Numbered from the stretch's first letter, positions 1 through 11,913 are shown. The stretch is DNA of 64,000 nucleotides from Paracoccus lichenicola (GCF_009708075.1 NZ_WMBT01000001.1:1-64000); one strand, 5' to 3'. Notes: generated from the sequence alone by a model not told the origin. Program-made: numbers and translations.

Positions 1-67
1 CGTTGGCCGCCCGCATCACGCGGATCGCAATCTCGCCACGGTTCGCAATCAGGATCTTCTGAAACAT
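1..67 (-). CDS. pyc: pyruvate carboxylase, N-terminal fragment (partial)
   Basis: Only the first 22 codons are inside the window; the gene runs off the left edge. The residues MFQKILIANRGEIAIRVMRA are the start of a biotin carboxylase domain, the ATP-dependent part of biotin enzymes. The continuation IAIRVMRAAN is the wording usual for pyruvate carboxylase, whereas acetyl-CoA and propionyl-CoA carboxylases normally have ALRVIRA or ACRVIKT. The start is the ATG at 65-67. It diverges from uvrA across a 183-base gap. Another biotin carboxylase subunit is possible because so little is visible. Confidence 0.7.
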   Translation of the reverse strand, partial: MFQKILIANRGEIAIRVMRAAN

Positions 68-250
68 CGCGCGGTCCCCTTTCGACTTTGCGCGGCAGAC
101 TAGCAATGCCGCAGCGCAGCGCAAGCGCCACCATGCACCCGTTGCCACAAAAGGTTTACGCAGGGTCGTGTTCGCCTGATGTTCCCATTCTGCGGTTGCT
201 TTTTGGCCCGTTCTCCCTATGTGATGCCCTTGGTCGGCCAGGGACATGTC

Positions 251-3103
<2,853 letters not shown>

Positions 3104-3104
3104 G

Positions 3105-3485
3105 TCAGTCCGGCACGACCCGCTGCACCATGCAGCCCGAGGCGTCGGGGCCATGATCCTGCGCCTCGGGCGGCAGCTCGAACCCGGCGCAAAGGCGCAG
3201 CGTGTCGGGCGCGACCTGCTCGATGCGATACGGGGCGCCCGTGAAGGGATCGGCCAGCCGGGGCGTCATCGGACAGGCCTCGGTCGGGGTAGGATCGGTG
3301 CCCACCCGGCCCGCCTGCTGCGCCTTGCAGGCCAGCAGCGACTGGATCTCGGACAGGTCGCGCTGGCGCGCCTGGTCGCGCCGTTCCGCCCGGCCCTGCG
3401 CAGGTCCGCCGGTCGCGATGATCCCCGCGGCCAGCACCGCCAGCGACAGCGCGGCCAGCGCCCGGACGAACCAGCGCCTAGCCAT
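3105..3485 (-). CDS. small membrane-anchored or secreted hypothetical protein
   Basis: This 126-aa protein has an N-terminal hydrophobic segment (about residues 7-26, rich in Ala and Leu) preceded by arginines, so it is an anchored or exported protein. The rest is hydrophilic with three cysteines. I recognise no enzyme family. Its start overlaps the end of the upstream four-helix protein gene by eight bases, so the two are almost certainly cotranscribed and translationally coupled. It ends two bases from the stop of uvrA, which converges on it. Function unknown. Confidence 0.75.
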   Translation of the reverse strand: MARRWFVRALAALSLAVLAAGIIATGGPAQGRAERRDQARQRDLSEIQSLLACKAQQAGRVGTDPTPTEACPMTPRLADPFTGAPYRIEQVAPDTLRLCAGFELPPEAQDHGPDASGCMVQRVVPD

Positions 3486-4095
3486 CCAGATCCTCGCGGT
3501 AACAGGCCGCGACCAGCAGGCCCATGACGGCCACCAAGGCGCATTTCGCGGCCAGGCGCGGCGTCAGGTCGCCCGACAGGAAGGCATGAACGACCGACAC
3601 GGCATCGCCCAGCAGCACCAGCGCGGCGGCAAGGATCGTGACCGAGGCGAAGACCCGGCGCGCCTGCGACCGGCGGCGTTGTTCGCCCCGCCCCAGGCGG
3701 CGGGCCATGCGGTGGTCCAGCACCACGAACAGCGGCAGGACGGCCAGGATGGCGGCGATGGAAAACCGCATGGACCACCGGTCCGGCAGGGCGCTGTCCG
3801 CGCCATCGGGGATGGCCCCGTCGATCAGCTGGAAACCAAGCCGCAGGACATGGAAGCACAGCAGCACCAGGGCGATCATCAGCAGCGCATACAGCATCGC
3901 CTCGCGCGCCGAGACATAGGGCCGGGGACGCGGCACCGGCGGCAGATCGCCCCCGCCCTGCCAGGCGGCCATCGCGCCGTCAATTTCTGGCGCGGTCCAG
4001 CCGGCCCCTTGCAGGGCCTCGCGGATGCGCGGCCCGTCGTGCCCGCCGGCCAGGGCGTCACGCACGAATTGTGAAAGCGGCTCGCCAGCGGCCAC
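3478..4095 (-). CDS. four-helix membrane protein, DUF5671-like
   Basis: The product (about 205 aa) starts with a soluble segment of the type QFVRDAL...LQGAGWTAPEID, which resembles the short helical module found before many small membrane domains. After a proline-rich linker come four hydrophobic segments, at roughly residues 67-88, 110-126, 150-168 and 180-195. This matches the DUF5671-type architecture as I remember it, for which no biochemical role is known. The frame stays open to a TTG at 4140, but the GTG at 4095 gives the more usual N-terminus, so the start is uncertain. It forms a two-gene unit with the overlapping 126-aa protein. Confidence 0.7.
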   Translation of the reverse strand: MAAGEPLSQFVRDALAGGHDGPRIREALQGAGWTAPEIDGAMAAWQGGGDLPPVPRPRPYVSAREAMLYALLMIALVLLCFHVLRLGFQLIDGAIPDGADSALPDRWSMRFSIAAILAVLPLFVVLDHRMARRLGRGEQRRRSQARRVFASVTILAAALVLLGDAVSVVHAFLSGDLTPRLAAKCALVAVMGLLVAACYREDLDG

Positions 4096-4189
4096 GGCCT
4101 TCCCCCCACTGCTGGCGGCCAGGTTCGCGCGGTTCGGCAAGGCCTGTCAACGGGCCGGAAAATTTCCGCCTGCCAGATGATTTTTCCTC

Positions 4190-4218
4190 TTGCACCCCCC
4201 GGCGCAGTCCCATAAATC
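4190..4218 (+). promoter_or_regulatory. sigma-70 type promoter of tRNA-Gly
   Basis: A -35 element TTGCAC (4190-4195) and a -10 element TAAATC (4213-4218) are separated by exactly 17 bases and lie 42 bases upstream of the mature tRNA. The pair stands out in otherwise C-rich sequence. Functional assignment is inference from spacing and position. Confidence 0.6.
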
Positions 4219-4259
4219 ACCGCTCACCGAAGGCGAGACGAAGCGCCGACGGAACGGAT

Positions 4260-4334
4260 GCGGGCGTAGCTCAGGGGTAGAGCATAACCTTGCCAAGGTT
4301 AGGGTCGTGAGTTCGAATCTCATCGCCCGCTCCA
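4260..4334 (+). tRNA. tRNA-Gly (anticodon GCC), CCA encoded
   Basis: The acceptor stem GCGGGCG (4260-4266) pairs with CGCCCGC (4324-4330). The D arm contains GCTCAGGGGTAGAGC. The anticodon arm is TAACC-TTGCCAA-GGTTA with GCC in the loop, and the T arm contains GTTCGAATC. The terminal CCA (4332-4334) is encoded. It reads the frequent glycine codons GGC and GGT. It is a single gene with its own promoter and terminator. Confidence 0.97.
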
Positions 4335-4340
4335 AAACGA

Positions 4341-4376
4341 AAAGGCCGGACCTTCGGGTTCGGCTTTTTTGTTTTG
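4341..4376 (+). terminator. Rho-independent terminator of tRNA-Gly
   Basis: The stem GCCGGACC, loop TTCG and GGTTCGGC (one G-T pair) is followed by TTTTTT and further T-rich sequence. It begins seven bases after the encoded CCA. Confidence 0.85.
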
Positions 4377-4379
4377 TCC

Positions 4380-4620
4380 ATACAAAAAGGTTCGACCAGA
4401 GGTTGCAGAATCTGCAAGGGCGTTTATGGTCGCCCGCAAAGGCTCTGGCCTGATCACCGTTGAAACGAAAACACGAACACTATCAGGCCAGAGCTTAAGC
4501 GGGCGTCCCGGAAACCCATTACCCAAGGCACAAGACGGCACGGCTGTCCCGCTTTCCAGCGTGCCGTTAACCAACCGGGATAAGCCAGCATCCCCGATTG
4601 GCTTTACACTGTCAAGTTGA
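4380..4620. other. non-coding stretch with three inverted repeats behind tRNA-Gly
   Basis: No convincing gene was found in this stretch of about 240 bases, which has roughly 50% G+C by hand count (30/60 at 4381-4440, 31/60 at 4441-4500), below its surroundings. It contains three structures. TTGCAGA-A-TCTGCAA lies at 4403-4417. A perfect 13-base inverted repeat GCTCTGGCCTGAT / ATCAGGCCAGAGC lies at 4442-4454 and 4482-4494. A nested pair has TCCCGG (4506-4511) with CCGGGA (4575-4580) enclosing ACGGCACG (4535-4542) with CGTGCCGT (4560-4567). It may be a structured RNA, operators for the following TetR gene, or a remnant of an element once inserted at the tRNA. Confidence 0.5.
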
Positions 4621-4623
4621 GCG

Positions 4624-5190
4624 ATGATCACGATGCCGATGCGCGGAGATCTGCCCAGACTGTTGATCGAAGCCGGACTGGCCCTTCTGGACGAGGAAGG
4701 CGCCGAGGGGCTGACGCTGCGCCGGGTCGCCGCCCGCGCAGGCGTATCCCATGCCGCGCCTGCCCATCACTTCAACGGACTGCCCGGCCTGCGCACGGCC
4801 ATCGCCACCGAGGGGTTCTGCAGCTTTCTGCATGAACTGGTCAGCGCCCGTGATGCCCTGCCGCCGGATGCCGATCCGTTCCAGGGCCTGCTGGCGGTGA
4901 ACCAGGCCTATATCCGCTTTTCCTGGCGCAGGCCGGCCTTGTTCCGGCTGATGTTCGACCAGCTGCCGACCGAGAACGACGACCTGCGCCTGGCGGCACG
5001 CGCCGTTTATGCCATCCTTCAGGACCACTGGACGCCCTTCGTGGGGAACCGCCCGCCCGCGGCCTTTGAAACGGCGATCTGGGCGCTGACCCATGGTTTC
5101 GCCGCGCTGAACATGGACCGGCCCTATCCCCCCGACACGCCCGTCAACCTGTCCTCCTACGAGGATGCCTTGCGCCTGCTGGTCGGCTGA
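4624..5190 (+). CDS. TetR/AcrR family transcriptional regulator
   Basis: A 188-aa regulator. The N-terminal part has the TetR helix-turn-helix pattern LLIEAGLALLDEEG...LTLRRVAARAGVSHAAPAHHF at about residues 15-55, with His-His-Phe in the recognition helix. The C-terminal helical half, with DQL and ALTHGFAALN, resembles the WHG-type ligand domain of this family. Such proteins usually repress neighbouring genes and respond to small molecules. No ligand can be named. Three ATGs within 18 bases (4624, 4636, 4642) make the start uncertain; there is no strong Shine-Dalgarno site. It converges on the dehydrogenase at 5212, so that gene is not an obvious divergent target. Confidence 0.88.
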   Translation: MITMPMRGDLPRLLIEAGLALLDEEGAEGLTLRRVAARAGVSHAAPAHHFNGLPGLRTAIATEGFCSFLHELVSARDALPPDADPFQGLLAVNQAYIRFSWRRPALFRLMFDQLPTENDDLRLAARAVYAILQDHWTPFVGNRPPAAFETAIWALTHGFAALNMDRPYPPDTPVNLSSYEDALRLLVG

Positions 5191-5211
5191 CCGGCGGCGC
5201 AGGGCGCGGGC

Positions 5212-7704
5212 TTAGCCGTCCACGCGGATCCGCGCGTTCTGCGGATCATAGGGGCTGTCCTCGGTCACTTCGGCGTCCCAGAATTCGCGGAACATGCGGA
5301 CCTTGACCTTGGTCCCCGGCGCCGCCAGATCGGGGCGGACATAGCCCATGCCGATCTGCTTGCCGAACGCTGCCGAATACCCGCCCGAGGTCAGGCGCCC
5401 GACCTTTTCCCCGTCCAGGAAGATCCCCTCGCGGCCCCAGGGATCGGCGTCCCCCGGGCCGTCGATCAGCAGCGTGATGCACAGCGACCGGATGCCCTTG
5501 GCCTGCATCGCGGCCTTGCCGCGGAAGTCCTTGGACAGATCGACGAAGCGGTCCAGTCCCGCCTCCAGCGGGGTCGCGTCGCGGCCCAGTTCCGTGCCGA
5601 AGGCGCGATAGGATTTTTCCTGCCGCAGCCAGTTTTGCGCCCGCGCGCCCACCAGCTTTAGCCCCAACGGCTCGCCCGCCTCGATCAGGCGGTCGAACAG
5701 GTGGTTCTGCATCTCGATCGGATGGTGCAGTTCCCAGCCTAGCTCGCCCGTATAGGCCACGCGGATGGCGTTGACCGGCACCATGCCTAGTTCGATCCGC
5801 TTGGCCGACAGCCAGGGGAACCGCTTGTTGGACAGCGCGGTTTCGGGCTGCGCGTCGCGGATGAGTTTGGCCAGGATGTCGCGCGAGGCCGGACCCGCCA
5901 GGGCGAAGACACCCCATTGCGTGGTCACGTCCTGGATGCTGACGTAATCCCCGCCCGCCGCCATGAAATCCTCGGCCGACTTCACCAGGTGGTCGCCGTC
6001 ATAGGCCGCCCATGCTCCGGCGGAGACCAGGTAATAGTCGTTCTCGGCCAGCCGGACGATGGTGTATTCGGTCCGCGTGGTGCCCGCATCGGTCAGCGCA
6101 TAGGTCAGGTTGATGCGGCCCACCTTGGGCAGCTTGTTGGTGGTCAGCCAATCCAGGAAGGCCGTCGCGCCCGGCCCCTTGACGCTGTGCTTGGCGAACG
6201 CCGTCGCGTCGATCAGGCCCGCCGCATTGCGGACAGCCTCGGCCTCGGCCTTGGCGTATTGCCACCAGCCGCCCCGGCGGAAGCTGCGGGACGCGTGGTC
6301 GTCGAAGCCCTCGGGACCGTAGTAGTTCGGCCGTTCCCAGCCGTTCACCTGCCCGAACTGCGCGCCCCGCGCCTTTTGCCGGTCATAGGCGGGCGAGGTG
6401 CGCAGCGGGCGGCAGGCTTCGCGTTCCTCATCGGGGTGGTGCAGGATGAAGACGTGCTCATACGCCTCTTCGTTCTTGCGGGCGGCATATTCCGTGGTCA
6501 TCCAGCCGCCGAAACGGCGCGGGTCCAGGGACGCCATGTCGATCTCGGCCTCGCCATTGACCATCATCTGCGTCAGGTAATGGCCCACGCCGCCCGCCGC
6601 GGTGATGCCGAACGAAAAGCCCTCGGCCAGCCACATGTTGCGCAGGCCCGGCGCAGGGCCGACCAGCGGGTTGCCGTCGGGGGTATAGCAGATCGGGCCG
6701 TTGTAGTCGTCCTTCAGCCCCACCGTTTCGGATGTCGGGATCCGGTGGATCATGGACATGTATTCCTCCTCGATCCGTTCCAGATCCAGCGGGAACAGGT
6801 CGGCGCGGAAGGATTCGGGCACGTCATAGAGGAACCGCGCCGGGGCGTTGCGTTCGTATGGCCCCAGGATCCAGCCGCCGCGCTCCTCTCGCACATACCA
6901 TTTCGCGTCGGCATCGCGCAGGACCGGGTGTTCGGGGTTGCCCGCCGCGCGCCATTGCACCAGGGCGGGGTCGGGTTCGGTGACGATGTACTGGTGTTCC
7001 ACCGGGATCGCGGGGATCCTGATGCCCAGCAGGCGCGCGGTGCGCTGCGCGTGGTTGCCGGTGGCGGTCACGACATGCTCGGCCCGGATCTCGAAGACCT
7101 CGCCCGATCCGACCAGGTTGCCGCCCTTTTCCACCAGCTTCTCGCAGGTCACGATCCATTCGGACCCGGTCCAGGCATAGCCGTTCACCTGGATCTTGCG
7201 CTCGATGGTGGCGCCCGCCATCCGCGCGCCCTTGGCCATGGCCTGCGTCACGTCGGCGGGGTTGATGTAGCCGTCGGTCGGGTGGAACAGCGCGCCCTTC
7301 AGATCCTCGGTGCGGACCAGGGGCCAGCGGTCCCTGATCTGCTGCGGGGTAAGGAACTGATGCTCGATCCCCACGGTCTCGGCAGTGGCGGAATACAGCA
7401 TGTATTCGTCCATCCGGTCCTGCGTCTGCGCCATCCGCAGGTTGCCGCAGCGGGTGAAGCCCGCGTTCAGCCCGGTCTGCGCCTCCAGGTCCGCATACAG
7501 CTTGACCGAATAGTCGTGGATATGGGTCGTCGCGTAGTTCATGTTGAACAGCGGCAGCAGGCCCGCCGCGTGCCAGGTGGATCCCGCCGTCAGCTCGTCA
7601 CGCTCGACCAGCATGGTGTCCCACCCCGCACGCGCCAGGTGGAGCGCGATGCCGCAGCCGACCGCGCCGCCCCCGACGACAAGAACCTTCACATGCGACT
7701 TCAT
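5212..7704 (-). CDS. dimethylglycine/sarcosine dehydrogenase family flavoprotein
   Basis: This 830-aa protein combines an N-terminal FAD-dependent amine oxidase domain with a C-terminal aminomethyltransferase (GcvT-like) domain, the architecture of dimethylglycine and sarcosine dehydrogenases. The dinucleotide motif GGGAVGCGIALHLARAG begins at residue 11. The segment LTAGSTWHAAG carries His45, at the place where the family binds FAD covalently. The folate-binding half runs from about residue 430 to the end. It probably demethylates a betaine-derived methylamine in the cytoplasm and passes the one-carbon unit to tetrahydrofolate. The exact substrate cannot be read from sequence. It is a single gene with its own promoter candidate upstream. 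Confidence 0.85.
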   Translation of the reverse strand: MKSHVKVLVVGGGAVGCGIALHLARAGWDTMLVERDELTAGSTWHAAGLLPLFNMNYATTHIHDYSVKLYADLEAQTGLNAGFTRCGNLRMAQTQDRMDEYMLYSATAETVGIEHQFLTPQQIRDRWPLVRTEDLKGALFHPTDGYINPADVTQAMAKGARMAGATIERKIQVNGYAWTGSEWIVTCEKLVEKGGNLVGSGEVFEIRAEHVVTATGNHAQRTARLLGIRIPAIPVEHQYIVTEPDPALVQWRAAGNPEHPVLRDADAKWYVREERGGWILGPYERNAPARFLYDVPESFRADLFPLDLERIEEEYMSMIHRIPTSETVGLKDDYNGPICYTPDGNPLVGPAPGLRNMWLAEGFSFGITAAGGVGHYLTQMMVNGEAEIDMASLDPRRFGGWMTTEYAARKNEEAYEHVFILHHPDEEREACRPLRTSPAYDRQKARGAQFGQVNGWERPNYYGPEGFDDHASRSFRRGGWWQYAKAEAEAVRNAAGLIDATAFAKHSVKGPGATAFLDWLTTNKLPKVGRINLTYALTDAGTTRTEYTIVRLAENDYYLVSAGAWAAYDGDHLVKSAEDFMAAGGDYVSIQDVTTQWGVFALAGPASRDILAKLIRDAQPETALSNKRFPWLSAKRIELGMVPVNAIRVAYTGELGWELHHPIEMQNHLFDRLIEAGEPLGLKLVGARAQNWLRQEKSYRAFGTELGRDATPLEAGLDRFVDLSKDFRGKAAMQAKGIRSLCITLLIDGPGDADPWGREGIFLDGEKVGRLTSGGYSAAFGKQIGMGYVRPDLAAPGTKVKVRMFREFWDAEVTEDSPYDPQNARIRVDG

Positions 7705-7775
7705 CCGCGCGACTCCTTGGGTATGTTGTTGCCCGTTACTGCCACGGCCTGTGCCAGCCGGTTCGTTAGGCCCGA

Positions 7776-7805
7776 CCTATAATGGCCAAAAACGACATGC
7801 TGCAA
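7776..7805 (-). promoter_or_regulatory. candidate promoter of the dehydrogenase gene
   Basis: Reading the minus strand, TTGCAG (7805-7800) and TATAGG (7781-7776) are separated by 18 bases, about 70 bases before the ATG at 7704. On the plus strand the same place shows TATAAT at 7778-7783, facing panC, but without a recognisable -35. Confidence 0.4.
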
Positions 7806-7866
7806 CGCAGCACTTGTGCGAATCCGTGACGGTCCGCTAGGGTCTGCGCCACCAAGGGGGGACGGA

Positions 7867-8733
7867 ATGCAGATTTGCCGCGACAAGGGGGCGATGCGCG
7901 ATTGGCGCAGCCCAGGGGGACGTGTGGCCCTGGTGCCGACCATGGGCGCGCTGCATGACGGGCACCTGTCGCTGGTGGCCCATGCGCGCCGCTGGCTGGA
8001 CACGCAGGGTGGCGGCCGGGTGGTCACGTCGATCTTCGTGAACCCCACGCAGTTCGGCCCGAACGAGGATCTGGCGACCTATCCCCGGGACGAGGAAAAC
8101 GACATCGCCCTGCTGGAACAGGCGGGCTGCGACGCGGTGTTCCTGCCCACGGTCGCCGACATCTACCGCCCCGGCGCGCAGACGGTGGTCGAGGTCACGG
8201 ATCTATCCCGGATGCTGATGGGCCGGCTGCGCCCCGGCCATTTCCGGGGCGTGGCGACGGTGGTGACGAAGCTGTTCAACATCGTCCGCCCCGACGCCGC
8301 GGCATTCGGCGAAAAGGATTACCAGCAGCTTGCCGTGATCCGGCAGATGGTCGCGGACCTGGACATGCCGGTCGAAATCCTGCCCGTGCCCACCGTGCGC
8401 GAAGCCGACGGCCTTGCCATGTCGTCACGCAACCGCCGCCTGTCGCCCGGCGAACGCGCCGCAGCCCCCGTCCTGAACCGCGCCCTGGATCAGGCCCAGC
8501 GGATGGTGGCCGAGGGCGCGGGCCTCTCCGCCACCCGCGCCGCGCTGCGCCGGATCATCGGGGCGGAACCCTTGGCCGACATCCGATCCATCGACATCCG
8601 CGATGCCGCCACCCTGTCGCGCATCGCCATGATCCAAGCCCCCGTGGTGATCCTGCTGGCCGTCCGCTTCGGCGACGTGCTGCTGATCGACCAGCGGGTC
8701 GCCCATCCGAAAGGCGCCCCCGATGTCCGTTGA
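7867..8733 (+). CDS. panC: pantothenate synthetase
   Basis: PanC joins pantoate and beta-alanine using ATP, the last step of pantothenate (vitamin B5, CoA precursor) synthesis. The 288-aa product has the nucleotidyltransferase HIGH-like motif [13 protein letters not shown] near residue 30 and the downstream loop [11 protein letters not shown] that acts like KMSKS. I chose the ATG at 7867 because AGGGGGGACGGA precedes it and [13 protein letters not shown] is a plausible N-terminus; the frame opens at 7816. The last 11 bases overlap panB, which indicates a coupled two-gene operon. Confidence 0.95.
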   Translation: MQICRDKGAMRDWRSPGGRVALVPTMGALHDGHLSLVAHARRWLDTQGGGRVVTSIFVNPTQFGPNEDLATYPRDEENDIALLEQAGCDAVFLPTVADIYRPGAQTVVEVTDLSRMLMGRLRPGHFRGVATVVTKLFNIVRPDAAAFGEKDYQQLAVIRQMVADLDMPVEILPVPTVREADGLAMSSRNRRLSPGERAAAPVLNRALDQAQRMVAEGAGLSATRAALRRIIGAEPLADIRSIDIRDAATLSRIAMIQAPVVILLAVRFGDVLLIDQRVAHPKGAPDVR

Positions 8734-9532
8734 AACCCGCGTCAAGCGCGTGACCGCCCTGCAGATCGCGGAACGCAAGGGCGGCACGCCCATCGTCGCG
8801 CTGACCGCCTATACCGCGCCGCTGGCGGCCCTGGTGGATGCCCATGCCGACCTGATCCTGGTCGGCGACAGCCTGGGCATGGTGATCCACGGCCTGCCCT
8901 CGACCATCGGCGTGACGGTGGAGATGATGATCCTGCACGGCCAGGCGGTGGTGCGGGGCAGCGGGCGGGCCATGGTGGTCGTGGACATGCCCTTCGGCAG
9001 CTACGAGGAAAGCCCGGAACAAGCCTTCCGCAACGCCGCCCGGGTCATGGGGGAAACCGGTTGCGGGGCCGTCAAGCTGGAGGGCGGCAGCCGCATGGCC
9101 CCCACGATCCGCTTCCTGACCGAACGCGGCATCCCGGTCATGGGCCATGTCGGCCTGACGCCGCAGACCACGCACACCATGGGCGGGTTCAAGACCCAAG
9201 GGCGCGATGCCGAAAGCTGGCCCCGCCATGTGCAGGATGCCGTGGATGTCGCGGGGGCGGGCGCCTTTGCCATCGTGGTCGAGGGCGTGGTCGAACCCCT
9301 GGCCGACCGCATCACCGAAACCGTGGCGGTTCCCACCATCGGCATCGGCGCCTCCGCCCGCTGCGACGGGCAGATCCTGGTCTTGGACGACATGCTGGGC
9401 CTGACCGGCCGCGTGCCGCGCTTCGTGCGCCGCTTCGCGGATCTGGGGGCGCAGGCTGATAGGGCGATTGCCGATTACGCCGCCGCCGTGCGCGAACGGC
9501 GCTTTCCCGGCGAGGACAACGTGTATCGCTGA
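8723..9532 (+). CDS. panB: 3-methyl-2-oxobutanoate hydroxymethyltransferase
   Basis: PanB transfers a hydroxymethyl group from methylene-tetrahydrofolate to 2-oxoisovalerate, giving ketopantoate, the first committed step to pantothenate. The 269-aa length is normal. Visible family motifs are [10 protein letters not shown] near the start, VGDSLGMV with the metal-binding Asp, MPFGSYEES, and VKLEGG with the conserved Lys. It overlaps panC by 11 bases and ends four bases before the stop of the convergent MFS gene. Paired with panC it supplies both specific enzymes of the branch. A ketopantoate reductase gene is not in the window. Confidence 0.96.
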   Translation: MSVETRVKRVTALQIAERKGGTPIVALTAYTAPLAALVDAHADLILVGDSLGMVIHGLPSTIGVTVEMMILHGQAVVRGSGRAMVVVDMPFGSYEESPEQAFRNAARVMGETGCGAVKLEGGSRMAPTIRFLTERGIPVMGHVGLTPQTTHTMGGFKTQGRDAESWPRHVQDAVDVAGAGAFAIVVEGVVEPLADRITETVAVPTIGIGASARCDGQILVLDDMLGLTGRVPRFVRRFADLGAQADRAIADYAAAVRERRFPGEDNVYR

Positions 9533-9536
9533 CCGC

Positions 9537-10700
9537 TCAGCCCCCCTGATGAAAGTCCGCCGTCCGCGCCAGGCGGGACAGCAGCAGCGGCACCAGCAGC
9601 AGCAGCGACAGGCCCGCGTAGATGACGGAAAAGCTGGTCCGTTCGGCCAGGAAGCCGATGGTGCCCGGGGCCAGCAGGATCCCGGAATAGCCCATGGTGG
9701 TGACGACCGACAGCCCCACGCCATGCGCCAGGCCCGGCACGTTGCCCGCCGCCGAAAAGGCGATGGGCACCATGTTCGCGATGCCGATGCCCGCCAGGGC
9801 AAAGCCCGCGATTGCGGTCAGGGGCGAGGGCGCCAGCGCCGCCAGCGCCAGGCCCGCCATGGCGATCCCCGTGCTGGCCCGCAGCGTCCTGACCGCGCCG
9901 AACCGGCCCCGGATCCCGTCCCCCAGGAAGCGCATGACCGCCATCGTTCCCGCGCAGGCGGCAAAGCCCCACCCCGCCAGCGCCAGGGACGCGCCCATCT
10001 CCCGCTGCAGATAGACCGCTGCCCAGTCGAGGATCGCGCCCTCGGGGATCATCGAGGCCAGCGCCATGACGCCGATCAGATAAGGCAGCGGCGTGCGCGG
10101 CAGGCGCAGGGGTTCATGCCGGTGGTCGGCGGACGGCTTGTCCCGCAGCAGCAGGGGAAAGGCCAGCACCAGGATCCCCGCGACGATCAGCGTCACGATG
10201 ACGGCATGGGTCAGTTCGCCCAGGGCCTGGATCGCCACGCCCCCTGCCCCCGCGCCCGCCAGGCCGCCCAGGGACCAGAACCCGTGGCAGGACGACATGA
10301 TCGCGCGGCGCCGGGCGCGCTCGACCGCCACGGCATTGGCGTTCATGGCCACGTCCATGGCCCCGATCAGCCCGCCAAAGGCCAGCACGGCGGCGGCCGC
10401 CCACCAGGGACCGGGGGCGAGCGAAATCCAGATCAGGCTGGGCGTGGCCAGCATCGCCGCCAGCCGGACCGCATGGGCCGACCCGCGCCGCGCGACCAGG
10501 GCGCCAAAGACTGGCATCATGCAGATCGACCCGACCCCGAGCGCCAGCACGATCAGGCCCGCGACCTGCTCGGTGATGCCGAGCCGCGCCATCAGGGCGG
10601 GCAGCTTGGGCGCCCAGCTTCCCACCAGCAGCCCGTTGCAGAAGAACAGCGCCGACACCGCCCACCGCGCCTTGATCCCGACGAGACCCGTCCTGGCCAT
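9537..10700 (-). CDS. MFS transporter, YbjJ-like
   Basis: A 387-aa integral inner-membrane protein with about twelve hydrophobic segments. The N-terminus FFCNGLLVGSWAPKLPALMARLG and the following LSE-type helix resemble the YbjJ branch of the major facilitator superfamily. A soluble loop (RDKPSADHRHEPLRLPR) divides the two halves near residue 190. The substrate is unknown. It lies 38 bases downstream of the 2-hydroxyacid dehydrogenase on the same strand, so they may be cotranscribed. If so, transport of a hydroxy- or keto-acid is conceivable, but this is only context. Confidence 0.8.
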   Translation of the reverse strand: MARTGLVGIKARWAVSALFFCNGLLVGSWAPKLPALMARLGITEQVAGLIVLALGVGSICMMPVFGALVARRGSAHAVRLAAMLATPSLIWISLAPGPWWAAAAVLAFGGLIGAMDVAMNANAVAVERARRRAIMSSCHGFWSLGGLAGAGAGGVAIQALGELTHAVIVTLIVAGILVLAFPLLLRDKPSADHRHEPLRLPRTPLPYLIGVMALASMIPEGAILDWAAVYLQREMGASLALAGWGFAACAGTMAVMRFLGDGIRGRFGAVRTLRASTGIAMAGLALAALAPSPLTAIAGFALAGIGIANMVPIAFSAAGNVPGLAHGVGLSVVTTMGYSGILLAPGTIGFLAERTSFSVIYAGLSLLLLVPLLLSRLARTADFHQGG

Positions 10701-10738
10701 GATCCACCCTTGCAGAAGGTCCTGGGGCTTCGCCCCCG

Positions 10739-11740
10739 TTACAACATGCTGGGCACGACCAGATCGGGCGGGCGGTGGCCGTCGGCAAAGGTCTTGATGT
10801 TGATGATGACCTTCTCGCCCATCTCGGCACGGCCCTCGATCGTGGCGCTGCCCATGTGGGGCAGCAGGACCACGTTCGGCAGTTCGCGCAGGCGGGGGTT
10901 GATCTCGTGCCCATGCTCGAACACGTCCAGGCCCGCGCCCGCGATTTCCCTTGCGCGCAGCATCCGGGTCAGGGCGTTCTCGTCAATCACCTCGCCGCGC
11001 GAGGTGTTGACGACCACTGCCGTGGGCTTCAGCAGCTTCAGCCGCCGCGCGTTCAGCAGGTGGAAGGTCGAGGGCGTATGCGGCGCGTTCACGCTGATGA
11101 TGTCCATCCGCGCCAGCATCTGGTCCAGGCTTTCCCAATAGGTCGCCTGCAGTTCCTGCTCGATCTCGGGGCGCAGGCGGCGGCGGTTGTGGTAATGGAC
11201 CTGCATCCCGAAGGCATTGGCCCGCCGCGCCACCGCCTGCCCGATGCGGCCCATCCCCAGGATCCCCAGCCGGCGCCCGCCGACGCGCCCGCCCAGATGC
11301 GCAGTCGGCGCCCATCCGGCCCAGCGGCCGGCCTGCATCTCGGCCATGCCCTCGGGGATGCGGCGCACCACGCCCAGGATCAGCGCCATGACCATGTCGG
11401 CCGTGTCCTCGGTCACGACGCCGGGGGTGTTCGTGACCAGCACGCCGCGCTGGCGGGCGGACTGGACGTCGATGTGATCCACGCCCGCGCCGTAATTGGC
11501 GATCAGCTTCAACCGCTCGCCCGCTTGGGCCAGCATGGCGGCGTCGATATGGTCGGTCACGGTGGGCACCAGCACATCCGCCCCGCGCATCGCCGCCGCC
11601 AGATCGTCGCGCGACATCTTGGCGTCTTCCTCGCGCAGGACCACGTCGAACAGTTCCTTCATGCGCGTCTCGACCGCCTCGGGCAGGCGGCGCGTCACGA
11701 CGACGCGCAGTTTCTGGCGCGAGGGCTGCGGGCTGTGCAT
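10739..11740 (-). CDS. D-isomer specific 2-hydroxyacid dehydrogenase
   Basis: A 333-aa NAD(P)-dependent dehydrogenase. It has the Rossmann motif LGILGMGRIGQAVARRA near residue 160. The catalytic triad elements are Arg in NTSRGEVIDE, Glu in the AGAGLDVFEHG region, and His in LLPHMGSAT. Members reduce glyoxylate, hydroxypyruvate or related 2-oxoacids. The N-terminal half follows the glyoxylate/hydroxypyruvate reductase pattern (NYGAGVDHIDV). The precise substrate is not deducible. It is probably the first gene of a unit with the MFS transporter. Confidence 0.88.
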   Translation of the reverse strand: MHSPQPSRQKLRVVVTRRLPEAVETRMKELFDVVLREEDAKMSRDDLAAAMRGADVLVPTVTDHIDAAMLAQAGERLKLIANYGAGVDHIDVQSARQRGVLVTNTPGVVTEDTADMVMALILGVVRRIPEGMAEMQAGRWAGWAPTAHLGGRVGGRRLGILGMGRIGQAVARRANAFGMQVHYHNRRRLRPEIEQELQATYWESLDQMLARMDIISVNAPHTPSTFHLLNARRLKLLKPTAVVVNTSRGEVIDENALTRMLRAREIAGAGLDVFEHGHEINPRLRELPNVVLLPHMGSATIEGRAEMGEKVIINIKTFADGHRPPDLVVPSML

Positions 11741-11913
11741 GAGGGCCTCACTTTCTCGATGTCATGTCGGGGCGGCCTTTCAAAGTGCCGCCGGTTTTGG
11801 CAAACTGCCCGCGATATGGGGCGCGCACAAGACCTCATCGGGGCGGCTTGCGCGGTCCCGGCAAAGGGCAGAAGGGGCCGCCGGAACGGCGGTCGGCAGG
11901 AACGGACGGGTTT

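Noticed and set aside
4260..4334. Genomic island attached to tRNA-Gly
   Set aside because: No integrase and no direct repeat of the tRNA 3' end were seen, and ordinary core genes follow within 300 bases.
4320..4631. Minus-strand 103-codon frame across the tRNA-Gly region
   Set aside because: It runs through the tRNA and its terminator, and its product matches nothing I recognise.
5917..7782. 621-codon plus-strand open frame opposite the dehydrogenase
   Set aside because: Composed of repeated Arg, Gly, Val and His with no domain, while the minus-strand product is a clear flavoprotein.
7778..7783. TATAAT as the panC promoter
   Set aside because: No -35 element at 16-18 bases upstream. The minus-strand pair at the same place is better, so I list only that one.
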